Positions 17,849-26,160 of a stretch of DNA of 64,000 nt are shown here, in pieces; the first letter of the stretch is position 1, and every line of letters begins with the position of its first letter. Below the pieces are notes generated by a model, which was given only the letters and a program-made list of their open reading frames with translations, was not told where the DNA came from and made no database searches. Source of the DNA: Variovorax paradoxus (GTDB lineage: Bacteria; Pseudomonadota; Gammaproteobacteria; Burkholderiales; Burkholderiaceae_C); NCBI RefSeq assembly GCF_029919115.1, contig NZ_CP123990.1, positions 1,860,001 through 1,924,000 on the forward strand. The letters run 5' to 3'. The translations under genes and the position numbers were made by a program.

Positions 17849-18991
17849 CTAGTGCCTGCCGCGCGCGTCCACAGGCCAGATAGCCACCAGGGTGTCGCCG
17901 TCGACCACGTGATAGGCATCATGCAGGTTGACGGTCGGGTCGCAGTGCGGGGTAACGAACTCGACCCGCTCCCCAAGCGCCGGCCGTGCGCCGGCATACA
18001 GCAGCTTGCCGTGCTCGTCGCCGAAGAACGCATAGCGGCTCGCCGGATCGGCGCCGCGCGCCACCAGCGGAACGCCGCTGTCCGTGGCAAAGCACTTGGT
18101 GCCGCCGTCGACCGTGACCCAGTCTGCAGCATTGGCGCTCACCACCGCCGTCTGCACGAACAGGGCCACCTCGAAAGGCGATGGCTGCCCGGCGCCGCCT
18201 AGCACCTCGGTGTATTCCGCATCCATGAACACATAGGAGCCCGCCTGCAACTCGGTGAACGCGTCGCGCTGTGCGTCCAGGTCGTGGGTGCCGGTGCCCG
18301 CGCCCGTCACGATCTCGAAATGGATGCCCTCGCGCCGGGCCTCTGCCACGATGCGCGCGACGGTTTCGCGCAGCCCGGCGGCTGCCGCACTGCGCTGCTC
18401 CCGGTCGACAATGTGCTGAAGGTTGCCCGCGTAGGCCTGCAAGCCGCGCAGCTTGAGGCGCGGCTCAGCCGCAACCTGGCGCGCAAGTTCGAGCACCTGT
18501 GCCTCGGTTGCCGCGCCGGTACGGTTGTAGCCCGCGCCGTAGTCGACCAGCACCTCAAGCGGATGCGGCAGCCCCAATGTGGCGGCGGCAAGGTCCGCTG
18601 CGTTGCGCGGGTCGTCCACCACCACCATCATTCCGCCCGGGCCCGCAAGCCGTGCGAGCTTGACCACCCGTGCAATCTTGCTCGGGGTGACGGCCGGCGA
18701 GGTGATCAGCACATCCGGAATGCCGGCCTTGACCATGACCTCTGCCTCGCCCAGCGTGACGCAGCTCACGCCGATGGCCCCGGCGGCCACCTGGCGCCGC
18801 GCAATCTCCACGGACTTGTGCGTTTTTACGTGCGGCCGGAGGCCTACGCCGCGCCCCTTGGCAAAGGCGGCCATGCGCTCGATGTTGCGCGTCAGGGCGC
18901 CCAGGTCGAGCAGGAGCGCGGGCGTGTCGAGCGACCGCCGGCCCCCGGCAAGGCCGATCAGCGGTGCGTTCACTTGCGTATCAGTAAGCAT
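17849..18991 (-). CDS. D-threonine aldolase / D-serine dehydratase-like PLP enzyme
   Basis: A 380-residue fold-type III PLP enzyme. The N-terminal alanine-racemase-like barrel has SLDTPALLLDLGALTRNIERM and RPHVKTHKS, where the lysine of HVKTHK is expected to bind PLP. VLVDYGAGYNRTGA is a typical phosphate-binding region. The C-terminal domain (about residues 265-375) contains VTPHCDPTVNLHDAYHVV, whose HxC motif binds the divalent metal in the DSD/D-TA family. Members cleave D-threonine or dehydrate D-serine-like beta-hydroxy D-amino acids; which applies is not visible. The ATG at 18991 has AAAGGT six bases upstream. Confidence 0.85.
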   Translation of the reverse strand: MLTDTQVNAPLIGLAGGRRSLDTPALLLDLGALTRNIERMAAFAKGRGVGLRPHVKTHKSVEIARRQVAAGAIGVSCVTLGEAEVMVKAGIPDVLITSPAVTPSKIARVVKLARLAGPGGMMVVVDDPRNAADLAAATLGLPHPLEVLVDYGAGYNRTGAATEAQVLELARQVAAEPRLKLRGLQAYAGNLQHIVDREQRSAAAAGLRETVARIVAEARREGIHFEIVTGAGTGTHDLDAQRDAFTELQAGSYVFMDAEYTEVLGGAGQPSPFEVALFVQTAVVSANAADWVTVDGGTKCFATDSGVPLVARGADPASRYAFFGDEHGKLLYAGARPALGERVEFVTPHCDPTVNLHDAYHVVDGDTLVAIWPVDARGRH

Positions 18992-19107
18992 GGAAACCTT
19001 TGTATGCGGGTTCGAGGGGGGCGCGCCGGGCGCGGGTGCATGGCGAAATGATCGCACCGAAAAGCCGCCCGCGGTACTTCGCGCGGCGGCCGAAAAAGAA
19101 GCTTCGT

Positions 19108-19413
19108 TCAGTCGGTGCGGAACGGCGCCCGGTGTCCGGAGCGCCTGAGCGCCAACCACCAGAGCAGCGCCGCATTGATTGCCCAGCCACCCGCAAGAAC
19201 GAGGAGCGCGGTCTGCGCAATTCCGGGCTCCAGGTTCAGCGTCAACAGCGCCAGCGACCAGGGCAGCGCGCCGGCGATTGACGCCAGCATGGCCAGCTCG
19301 CTTTCGGGAAAGGCGGCCGACGAAACCACGCAGACCACGCCCGCGGCCGAATAGGCGAGCGCGCCAATGCGCCACCAGGAAGGAAAGGGCGCCCGAGGGT
19401 CTGCAGTGTTCAT
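19108..19413 (-). CDS. Small three-helix membrane protein, unknown
   Basis: A 101-residue protein with about three hydrophobic segments (residues 16-36, 41-60, 66-90): WWRIGALAYSAAGVVCVVSS, LAMLASIAGALPWSLALLTL, QTALLVLAGGWAINAALLWW. I do not recognise the family and assign no function. It lies between a LysR gene (ending 66 bases upstream) and the PLP-enzyme gene (starting 117 bases downstream), all on the minus strand. The ATG at 19413 gives the full N-terminal segment. Confidence 0.6.
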   Translation of the reverse strand: MNTADPRAPFPSWWRIGALAYSAAGVVCVVSSAAFPESELAMLASIAGALPWSLALLTLNLEPGIAQTALLVLAGGWAINAALLWWLALRRSGHRAPFRTD

Positions 19414-19478
19414 GCGGCAACGATTGCAGGGGTCCGCGGTGCGGTTCGACAGCCGCCTGCGCGAAGCGTTGTAAGCCT

Positions 19479-20426
19479 TCAGGCGATAGCCGCCGGGCTC
19501 GGCTCGTTCTTGTTTCCAAGGCGCGCAAAGGCATCGGCCAGGCAATCGACGAACACGCGGATGCGCGACGAAAGTTGGTGCCGCTGCGCGTAGACGGCGT
19601 AGATGTCTGCGCTTGGCGTGCGGTACTGCGGCAGCACCTGCACGAGGCGCCCGCTTGCCAGATAGCGCTCGATGTCCCACTCGGCGCGCATCACGATGCC
19701 ATGCCCGTCCAGCGCCCAGCGCACCGCAATCTCGCCGTCATTGGTGGTCAGCGCGCCGCGCACCTTGACGGGTTCGGTCTGCTCCCGGCGGCCTTTTCCG
19801 CTCGACAGCCGCCAGACGCCGTAGGCATCGTTGCCCTGGCGGATGCCGATGCAGTCATGGCGCACCAGGTCGCTCGGCACGGCAGGCGCGCCTCGCCGGG
19901 CAAGATACTTGGGAGAGGCGCACAACAGCCGCCGGTTCGGTGCCAGGCGCTTGGCAATCACTCTTGCGTCCGGCGGCTCGCCGAAGCGCACGCAAACATC
20001 GAAGGCATCGTCCGTGAGCGGCGGCGGGTCGGCCGACAGCTGCAACTGCACCTCGACCTCGGGGCACAAGCGGCTGTAGCGCGAAATGACCGGCGCCACG
20101 TGCATGCGGCCGAACCCCAGCGTCGCATTCACGCGCAGCAGGCCCTTCGGGGACCCTCTGCCCTTGGCCAGCAGCTGGTCCAGGTCATCAAGCTCGCCGA
20201 GGATGCGGCGCGCATGTTCGAGGAACACTTCGCCCTCGGGCGTCAGGCTCATGCGCCGCGTGGTGCGGTTGACCAGCGGCATGCGCAGCCGCTGCTCCAT
20301 CTGCGAGAGCCGCTTGCTCACCGCAGGCGTGGAAACGCCCAGGTTGCGCGCCGCGGCGCTCAGGCTGCCGCCGGTAGCAATCTGCACGAAGAAGCCCAGT
20401 TCAGTGGGCTGGATGCCGTGGCTCAT
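19479..20426 (-). CDS. LysR family regulator, DmlR-like
   Basis: A 315-residue LysR-type regulator. The N-terminal HTH is ELGFFVQIATGGSLSAAARNLGVSTPAVSKRLSQ (read ELGFFVQIATGGSLSAAARN then LGVSTPAVSKRLSQ), residues about 9-42. A periplasmic-binding-protein-like effector domain follows (about 90-300) with VDVCVRFG-type strand FDVCVRFGEPPD. It is divergent, with 110 bases between starts, from a tartrate/D-malate dehydrogenase gene. The same arrangement is known for dmlR-dmlA in E. coli, where DmlR activates dmlA in response to D-malate. That pairing is the basis for the name; the effector here is inferred. Confidence 0.85.
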   Translation of the reverse strand: MSHGIQPTELGFFVQIATGGSLSAAARNLGVSTPAVSKRLSQMEQRLRMPLVNRTTRRMSLTPEGEVFLEHARRILGELDDLDQLLAKGRGSPKGLLRVNATLGFGRMHVAPVISRYSRLCPEVEVQLQLSADPPPLTDDAFDVCVRFGEPPDARVIAKRLAPNRRLLCASPKYLARRGAPAVPSDLVRHDCIGIRQGNDAYGVWRLSSGKGRREQTEPVKVRGALTTNDGEIAVRWALDGHGIVMRAEWDIERYLASGRLVQVLPQYRTPSADIYAVYAQRHQLSSRIRVFVDCLADAFARLGNKNEPSPAAIA

Positions 20427-20536
20427 GGGTCGACCGATTGTTTACTTACGGTTAATGATGGATTGACTTTACCCCTGCGGTGACGCGCAGTGCAAACCAC
20501 AGAATTCGCCGAACCAATCAAAGGACCACGGCGCAA

Positions 20537-21601
20537 ATGAAGACGTACAAGATCGCAACCATTCCCGGAGACGGCATTGGCAAGGAAGTGATTCCCGCGG
20601 GCCAGCAGGTGCTCGAGGCGCTGGCCTCGGCCGGCGGCAGCTTCAACTTCGAGTTCGAGAATTTCGGATGGGGCGGCGACCACTACCGCGAGCACGGCGC
20701 AATGATGCCGGCGGACGGCCTGGAGGCACTGCGCGGCAAAGACGCCATCCTGTTCGGCTCGGCCGGCGATCCGCACATTCCCGACCACATCACGCTGTGG
20801 GGCCTGCGCCTGAAGATCTGCCAGGGCTTCGACCAGTACGCCAATGTGCGCCCGACGCGCATCCTGCCCGGCATCGACGGTCCGCTGAAGCGCTGCGGTC
20901 CCGGCGACCTCAACTGGGTGATCGTGCGCGAGAACTCCGAAGGCGAATACGCCGGCGTGGGCGGCCGCGTGCACCAGGGCCACCCGATAGAAGCCGCCAC
21001 AGACGTGTCGATGATGACCCGCGCAGGCGTCGAACGCATCATGCGCTTTGCCTTCAGGCTGGCGCAGTCGCGGCCCCGCAAGCTCCTCACGGTCATCACC
21101 AAGAGCAACGCACAGCGCCACGCCATGGTGATGTGGGACGAAATTGCGCTGCAGGTCTCCAAGGAGTTTCCGGACGTCACCTGGGACAAGGAACTGGTCG
21201 ACGCATCGACTGCCCGCATGATCAACCGGCCGGCCTCGCTCGACACCATCGTTGCCACCAACCTGCATGCCGACATCCTGAGCGACCTGGCCGCAGCGCT
21301 CGCAGGCAGCCTTGGCATTGCACCAACCGGCAACATCGATCCGGAGCGCCGCTATCCCTCGATGTTCGAGCCGATTCACGGCTCCGCATTCGACATCATG
21401 GGCAAGGGCCTGGCCAATCCGGTCGGCACCTTCTGGTCCGTGGTGATGATGCTGGAGCACCTGGGCGAAGCCGATGCCGCGCAGCGCGTCATGCAGGCGG
21501 TCGAGGCCGTGACGGCGAACCCCGCGCTTCACACCCGCGATCTTGGCGGCACTGCCACCACGGCGCAGGTGACGCAGGCCGTGTGTTCGCGGCTTGCATA
21601 G
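20537..21601 (+). CDS. dmlA: Tartrate dehydrogenase / D-malate dehydrogenase (decarboxylating)
   Basis: A 354-residue member of the isocitrate/isopropylmalate dehydrogenase family. KIATIPGDGIGKEVIPAGQQ opens the protein. The arginine-rich substrate region FDQYANVRPTRILPG (residues about 97-111) and VIVRENSEGEYAGVGGRVHQ are typical of TtuC/DmlA enzymes. Metal-binding aspartates lie in ATNLHADILSDLAAALAGSL. It should oxidise and decarboxylate D-malate or tartrate with NAD, a metal ion and a monovalent cation. The ATG at 20537 follows AAGGACC. A Bug-type receptor gene follows 67 bases later on the same strand, suggesting uptake and catabolism of the same acid. Confidence 0.86.
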   Translation: MKTYKIATIPGDGIGKEVIPAGQQVLEALASAGGSFNFEFENFGWGGDHYREHGAMMPADGLEALRGKDAILFGSAGDPHIPDHITLWGLRLKICQGFDQYANVRPTRILPGIDGPLKRCGPGDLNWVIVRENSEGEYAGVGGRVHQGHPIEAATDVSMMTRAGVERIMRFAFRLAQSRPRKLLTVITKSNAQRHAMVMWDEIALQVSKEFPDVTWDKELVDASTARMINRPASLDTIVATNLHADILSDLAAALAGSLGIAPTGNIDPERRYPSMFEPIHGSAFDIMGKGLANPVGTFWSVVMMLEHLGEADAAQRVMQAVEAVTANPALHTRDLGGTATTAQVTQAVCSRLA

Positions 21602-21668
21602 AGACCCGCCGCATTCCGCCCCAAACCGCAAGAAGAACGGCGCATGCCGTCAGCCTGGAGACAAAGAC

Positions 21669-22667
21669 ATGAAGAAGCAACCATTCGCCATGGGGCGCCG
21701 CGCCGTCGCGGGGGCCGTCCTGGCAAGCATGGCACTCTCTGCCGCGCCCTGGGCCTCTGCGCAAGAGCCGTGGCCGGCCAAGCCGATCAGCCTGGTCGTA
21801 CCTTTTCCCTCGGGCGGCACCACCGACGTGCTGGCGCGCGCGCTCGCCGATGCGCTTTCCAAGAGCCTGGGGCAGCCCGTGATCGTGGAGAGCAAGCCGG
21901 GAGCAGGTGCCACGCTCGGCGCAGACTACGTCGCCAAGGCCAGGCCCGACGGCTACACGCTGCTGATGGGCGCGGTGCACCACACCATTGCCACCAGCGT
22001 GTACAAGAAACTGCCCTACGACTTCCAGAAAGACCTGTCGCCCATCATCACCGTGGCGATGGTGCCGAATGTACTGGTGGTCAATGCTTCGCTCACGCCC
22101 GCAAAATCGGTGGCTGAACTGGTTGCCGCCGGCAAGTCGTCGTCCAAGGAACTGGCCTACGGCTCGAATGGCAACGGCACCGCGCAGCACCTCATCGGCA
22201 CACAGTTCCAGGCCAGCACCGGCGTGAAGCTGCTGCACGTGCCCTACAAGGGGAGCGGGCCGCTCACCACAGACCTGCTGGGCGGGCAGGTGGACATGTC
22301 CTTCGACACCATCACGCCCGTGCTGCAGCACATCAAGGGCGGCAAGCTGCGGGCGTTGGCGGTGACCACTGCCAAGCGCTCGGCCGTGCTGCCCGATGTG
22401 CCGACGCTCGACGAGGCGGGGCTGAAGGGCTTCGACATCGGCACCTGGTTCGGCGTGCTCGCGCCGGCCGCAACGCCGAAGGACATCGTCGTGAAGCTGA
22501 ACACCGAGATGGCCCGGATCATCAAGTCGCCCGACTTCGCGGAAAAAATGCGCGCGATCGGGGCTGACCCTATAGGCGACAGCTCCGCCGACATGGCGGC
22601 GCGGATTCGCGATGAAACAGCGAAGTTCGCCAAGCTCGTGAAGGAAGGCAAGGTGGCGGTGGAGTAG
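21669..22667 (+). CDS. Bug/TctC family periplasmic substrate-binding protein
   Basis: A 332-residue receptor with a signal peptide (residues 1 to about 31, MGRRAVAGAVLASMALSAAP, ending ASAQ) and the family start WPAKPISLVVPFPSGGTTD. Other conserved pieces are ARPDGYTLLMGAV and HVPYKGSGPLTTDLLGGQVD. It should bind a small carboxylate in the periplasm. No TctA/TctB genes are adjacent, so it is an orphan receptor that would have to use membrane subunits encoded elsewhere, for instance the TctBA pair at 2.2-4.2 kb. GGAGACAAAGAC precedes the ATG at 21669. It probably belongs with the upstream dehydrogenase gene. Confidence 0.87.
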   Translation: MKKQPFAMGRRAVAGAVLASMALSAAPWASAQEPWPAKPISLVVPFPSGGTTDVLARALADALSKSLGQPVIVESKPGAGATLGADYVAKARPDGYTLLMGAVHHTIATSVYKKLPYDFQKDLSPIITVAMVPNVLVVNASLTPAKSVAELVAAGKSSSKELAYGSNGNGTAQHLIGTQFQASTGVKLLHVPYKGSGPLTTDLLGGQVDMSFDTITPVLQHIKGGKLRALAVTTAKRSAVLPDVPTLDEAGLKGFDIGTWFGVLAPAATPKDIVVKLNTEMARIIKSPDFAEKMRAIGADPIGDSSADMAARIRDETAKFAKLVKEGKVAVE

Positions 22668-22716
22668 GGCGGGCGCTGCCCGCCGCGGGTGACGGCGTGC
22701 GCGATGCGCTGGCGCG

Positions 22717-24225
22717 TCAATTGGCGAGCAAGCCTGCAGGCTGACACCCGATGACGACGCAACTCCGGTAAGTCGCCTCGCGCCGGAATGCCGGGGCCTG
22801 CTGCCAGCCGCCGCCCAGCGCCTTGAACGCATTGACCGCCGCGCGCGCCGACTCCGTTTGCGCCTGCGCTCTTGCGTCGGCCAGGCGCAGCATGCTCTCG
22901 TCGGCCTGCAGCACTTCGATCAGGCTGACGGCACCGCGCTGATAAGCCGCGAACGATGCGCCCCGCGCACGGCCGAGCGATGCCTCTCCCTGCGCGAGCA
23001 GGGCGGCTTGTTCTTCGCGCTTGACCAGGGTGGAGAAGGCGTTCTCCACATCTTCGGTGGCACGCAGCGCGGCAAGCCGGTAGGCCGCGAGCAGCTCGGC
23101 TTCCTGCCCCTTGGCGAGTTCGATCTGCGCATCGATGCGCCCGAAGTCGAACAGCCGCCAGCGCAGGCCGAGCAGGGCCGCGGCCTGGCTTGCGCCCCCG
23201 GTGAAGAGATTGCCGCTGGCCACCGACGTAGCGCTGCCGATCGTTCCCGCCAACGATAGCTTCGGGTAGTACTCGGCCACGGCCATGCCGATGCGGGCAT
23301 TCGATGCCGCAAGGCGCCGCTCGGCGGCGATCAGGTCCGGCCGGCGGCGCAGCAATTCGGCGGGCGAGCCGGTGGCGCCGATGCCGGGAGCAACGGGAAT
23401 GGCCGCGGCTGCCGCCAGTTCGGCGCGGTGCGCGCCCGGCGCCGTACCCAGCATCACGTCGAGCGCGTTCATGGCCGCGGCCTCGCCGGCCTCGAGCGCC
23501 GGCACCGTTGCGCGAACCTGTGCCAGCGCGGCCTCGGCCTGGTGCAGTTGGAGCTCGGTGGCCAAGCCCTTGCCATGGAGCAGGCCGATCTTCGCGAGCA
23601 GGTCTTGCTGTGTGGCGGCTTGCCGGCGTGCAATGTCCAGGCGCGCCTGCAGGCCGCGCAGCGCGATGTAGATGTCGGCGGTCTGCGCGGCCACGGCCAG
23701 GCGCGTGGCGGCCACGCCGGCTTCCGAGGCCTGGTAGTCGGCCAGCGCGGCCTCGCGTCCCCGGCGCAGGCCGCCGAAGATGTCCAGCTCCCAGCTGGCG
23801 CCGAGGTTCGCTTCGTAGGCGCTGCCATGGCGATCGAAGCCCGGCTGCCCGTTCAGCACCTGGCCCAGCGGCGTCTCCACCGACTGGTAGGCCCGGGCGG
23901 CCTGCGCGCCGAGGTTGCCCGAAGGCAGCAGCGCCGCATTCGCCGCGCCCAGCCCGGCCCGCGCCTGCGCCATGCGGGCGGCAGCCTGCGCAAGATCGAG
24001 GTTCTGCCTCAGCGCCTCTTCGACATAGCGGGCCAGTTGCGCATCGCCGAAGCCGGCCCACCATGCCGCGAGTTCGGCATTGGCAGTGGTCGATCGTTGG
24101 CTGAGCACCGTCTCGCCGATGAAGCGGTCCGGCAGGCTTGGGGCCGGCCGGACATAGTCGGGCCCGACGGCGCAGCCTGCGAGAAGGCTGAACAAGAGGG
24201 GCAAGGCAAGGGTGCGGTGGGGCAT
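22717..24225 (-). CDS. RND efflux outer-membrane factor (NodT/OprM family lipoprotein)
   Basis: A 502-residue outer-membrane channel protein. MPHRTLALPLLFSLLAGCAVGPDY has the lipobox LAGC (Cys18) and the family signature CAVGPDY(V/K)RP. Two homologous halves rich in long amphipathic helices follow: WWAGFGDAQLARYVEEALRQN starts the first, LLRRRPDLIAAERRLAASNA the second, and ALLGLRWRLFDFGRIDAQIE is the periplasmic-beta motif. It would form a trimeric tunnel joining the RND pump to the exterior. It is transcribed away from tetR-MFP-pump, so the three pump parts are split across a divergent promoter. A 24-bp palindrome overlaps its likely promoter. Confidence 0.9.
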   Translation of the reverse strand: MPHRTLALPLLFSLLAGCAVGPDYVRPAPSLPDRFIGETVLSQRSTTANAELAAWWAGFGDAQLARYVEEALRQNLDLAQAAARMAQARAGLGAANAALLPSGNLGAQAARAYQSVETPLGQVLNGQPGFDRHGSAYEANLGASWELDIFGGLRRGREAALADYQASEAGVAATRLAVAAQTADIYIALRGLQARLDIARRQAATQQDLLAKIGLLHGKGLATELQLHQAEAALAQVRATVPALEAGEAAAMNALDVMLGTAPGAHRAELAAAAAIPVAPGIGATGSPAELLRRRPDLIAAERRLAASNARIGMAVAEYYPKLSLAGTIGSATSVASGNLFTGGASQAAALLGLRWRLFDFGRIDAQIELAKGQEAELLAAYRLAALRATEDVENAFSTLVKREEQAALLAQGEASLGRARGASFAAYQRGAVSLIEVLQADESMLRLADARAQAQTESARAAVNAFKALGGGWQQAPAFRREATYRSCVVIGCQPAGLLAN

Positions 24226-24280
24226 GGCTTTGTTCCGTGAAGAGCGGCAGGAAGAACGGAAAGAAGGTCGTGATTTGTCA

Positions 24281-24304
24281 GTGACTATAATTCAATTTGG
24301 TCAC
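24281..24304. promoter_or_regulatory. 24-bp inverted repeat, candidate TetR operator 1
   Basis: Outer arms GTGAC and GTCAC enclose 14 bases, and the site agrees with the operator-2 copy at 24976-24999 in both ends, length and several inner positions. On the minus strand a TATAGT box lies inside it, 17 bases from GACAAC, a possible promoter for the outer-membrane factor gene. A regulator bound here would block that gene and possibly tetR. Confidence 0.6.
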
Positions 24305-24342
24305 TTGTTGTCGATTGTTTGCCCGGGCGGTAAGCTCTGGGC

Positions 24343-24960
24343 ATGAACAACGCAACTTCTTCCCCGCCTGCCACGCGGGGGCCGGCCGACCACGACGTGC
24401 GTGCACAGATCGTCGCTGCGGCCACCGAGCATTTCAGCCAATACGGCTACGAGAAGACCACGGTTTCCGACCTCGCCAAGGCCATCGGTTTCTCCAAGGC
24501 ATACATCTACAAGTTCTTCGAATCGAAACAGGCAATCGGCGAAATGATCTGCTCGAACTGCCTGCGCGAGATCCAGGCGGGGATTCGCGCGGCGGTCGAC
24601 GGGGCCGAAAGCCCGCCCGAGAAGCTGCGCCGCATGTTCAAGGCCATTGTGGATTCGGGCCTTCGGCTGTTCTTCCAGGACCGCAAGCTCTACGAGATCG
24701 CCATCTCGGCGGCCAGCGAGCGCTGGCCGTCCGCCATTGCGCACGAGGAGTGCATACGCCAGATGCTTCTCGAGTTGCTGAAGCAGGGGCGGGAGTCCGG
24801 CGACTTCGAGCGCAAGACGCCGATCGACGAAACCGCGGCGGCCATCTACCTGGTCGTCTACCCCTACGTCAACCCGCTGATCCTGCGGCTCAGCTCCGAT
24901 CACACGGAACGGGCGCCGGCCCAGTTGTCAGGTCTGGTGCTGCGCAGCCTTTCGCCATAG
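24343..24960 (+). CDS. TetR family transcriptional regulator
   Basis: A 205-residue repressor-type protein. DVRAQIVAAATEHFSQYGYE leads into the HTH TTVSDLAKAIGFSKAYIYKFF (residues about 46-66, read TTVSDLAKAIGFSKAYIYKF). The C-terminal ligand domain carries RKLYEIAISAASERWPSAIA. It sits between the outer-membrane factor gene (divergent) and the membrane-fusion gene (same strand). Near-identical 24-bp palindromes lie on both sides of it, so it most likely represses both halves of the RND pump and itself. The inducer is unknown. Confidence 0.88.
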   Translation: MNNATSSPPATRGPADHDVRAQIVAAATEHFSQYGYEKTTVSDLAKAIGFSKAYIYKFFESKQAIGEMICSNCLREIQAGIRAAVDGAESPPEKLRRMFKAIVDSGLRLFFQDRKLYEIAISAASERWPSAIAHEECIRQMLLELLKQGRESGDFERKTPIDETAAAIYLVVYPYVNPLILRLSSDHTERAPAQLSGLVLRSLSP

Positions 24961-24975
24961 ACGATTAATTTCGTT

Positions 24976-24999
24976 GTGACCATTGACTAGAATGGTCAC
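24976..24999. promoter_or_regulatory. 24-bp perfect-arm palindrome, candidate TetR operator 2
   Basis: Arms GTGACCATT and AATGGTCAC are exact inverted copies around a six-base centre (GACTAG). The site overlaps a -35-like TTGACT (24983-24988) that is 17 bases from CAGAAT (25006-25011), a plausible promoter for the MFP-pump genes. It matches the operator-1 site at 24281-24304 in length and outer sequence. Confidence 0.7.
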
Positions 25000-25044
25000 T
25001 GTTATCAGAATCGGGGCCCTGATCGATTCGTCAATGGGCCCCTC

Positions 25045-26160
25045 ATGCACCAGCGCCGCCTCCTTATCTCTGCACTTGTCTGCGCCTTGCCCTTGGCATT
25101 GGCCGCCTGCGACGACAAGACCTCGCCCGATCCGCGCACCCAAACGCCGCTGGTGCGTGCAGCCACCGTCCAGGCGGCCGCGGCGGCATCACGCTCGTTC
25201 ACCGGCACCGTGGCCGCGCGGGTTCAAAGCGACCTGGGCTTTCGCGTCTCCGGCAAGGTGCTGGAGCGCCTTGTCGATGCAGGCCAGACGGTCAAGCGCG
25301 GTCAGTTGCTCATGCGCATCGATCCCGTCGACCTGAAGCTGGCGGCGCGTGCGCAGCAGGAGGCCGTGAGCGCCGCGCGTGCGCGGGCAAAGCAGGCCGG
25401 CGATGAAGAAGCGCGCTTTCGCGATCTGCGCGGCACGGGTGCCATTTCGGTCTCGGCATACGACCAGGCGAAGGCGGCGGCGGATGCCGCCCAGGCCCAG
25501 CTCAGCGCGGCCGAAGCGCAGGCCGAGGTTGCGCGCAATTCGAACCGCTATTCGGAACTCATCGCCGATGCCGACGGGACCGTGCTCGAGACGCTGGCCG
25601 AGCCGGGCCAGGTCGTCAACGCCGGGCAGCCGGTGGTGCGCGTGGCGCAGGCCGGGCGCAGGGAGGCCGTGGTGCAGCTGCCTGAAACGCTGCGCCCCGC
25701 GGTCGGCTCCGTGGGGCAGGCCACGCTGTTCGGCAAGGATGGTGCTGGCGTGCCCGTCAGGCTCAGGCAGCTTTCCGATGCGGCAGACAAGCTCACGCGC
25801 ACCTTCGAGGCGCGCTACGTGCTCGAAGGCGAACTCGCCAATGCGCCGCTGGGTGCCACGGTCACAGTCGACATCGCCGACGGCAAGCCGGCCCGTGCAG
25901 GAGGCGTCCAGGTGCCCATCAGCGCCTTGTTCGACACAGGCAAGGCGACGGGCGTCTGGGTCATCGGCGGCGATCCGTCGACGGTGCGCTGGCAGCCGGT
26001 GGCCATCGAGCGCCTGGACGGCGAGCGTGCACTGGTGGCCGGGCAGCTCAAGCAGGGCGACCAGGTGGTCGCGCTCGGCGCGCACCTGCTGCGCGAAGGC
26101 GAGAAGGTGCGGACCGCGGCGTCGACCGCTGCACCCGCGGTGGGCGGAGCCCGCCCATGA
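25045..26160 (+). CDS. RND efflux membrane-fusion (periplasmic adaptor) lipoprotein
   Basis: A 371-residue HlyD/AcrA-type adaptor. MHQRRLLISALVCALPLALAAC ends in the lipobox LAAC (Cys22). The first lipoyl half-motif is GFRVSGKVLERLVDAGQTVKRG (about 69-90, read GFRVSGKVLERLVDAG then QTVKRGQ). A long helical hairpin (about 105-170) precedes the second lipoyl half (ADGTVLETLAEPGQVVNAGQ), followed by beta-barrel and membrane-proximal domains. It links pump and outer-membrane channel. The last four bases overlap the pump start (ATGA), so translation is likely coupled. Confidence 0.9.
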   Translation: MHQRRLLISALVCALPLALAACDDKTSPDPRTQTPLVRAATVQAAAAASRSFTGTVAARVQSDLGFRVSGKVLERLVDAGQTVKRGQLLMRIDPVDLKLAARAQQEAVSAARARAKQAGDEEARFRDLRGTGAISVSAYDQAKAAADAAQAQLSAAEAQAEVARNSNRYSELIADADGTVLETLAEPGQVVNAGQPVVRVAQAGRREAVVQLPETLRPAVGSVGQATLFGKDGAGVPVRLRQLSDAADKLTRTFEARYVLEGELANAPLGATVTVDIADGKPARAGGVQVPISALFDTGKATGVWVIGGDPSTVRWQPVAIERLDGERALVAGQLKQGDQVVALGAHLLREGEKVRTAASTAAPAVGGARP

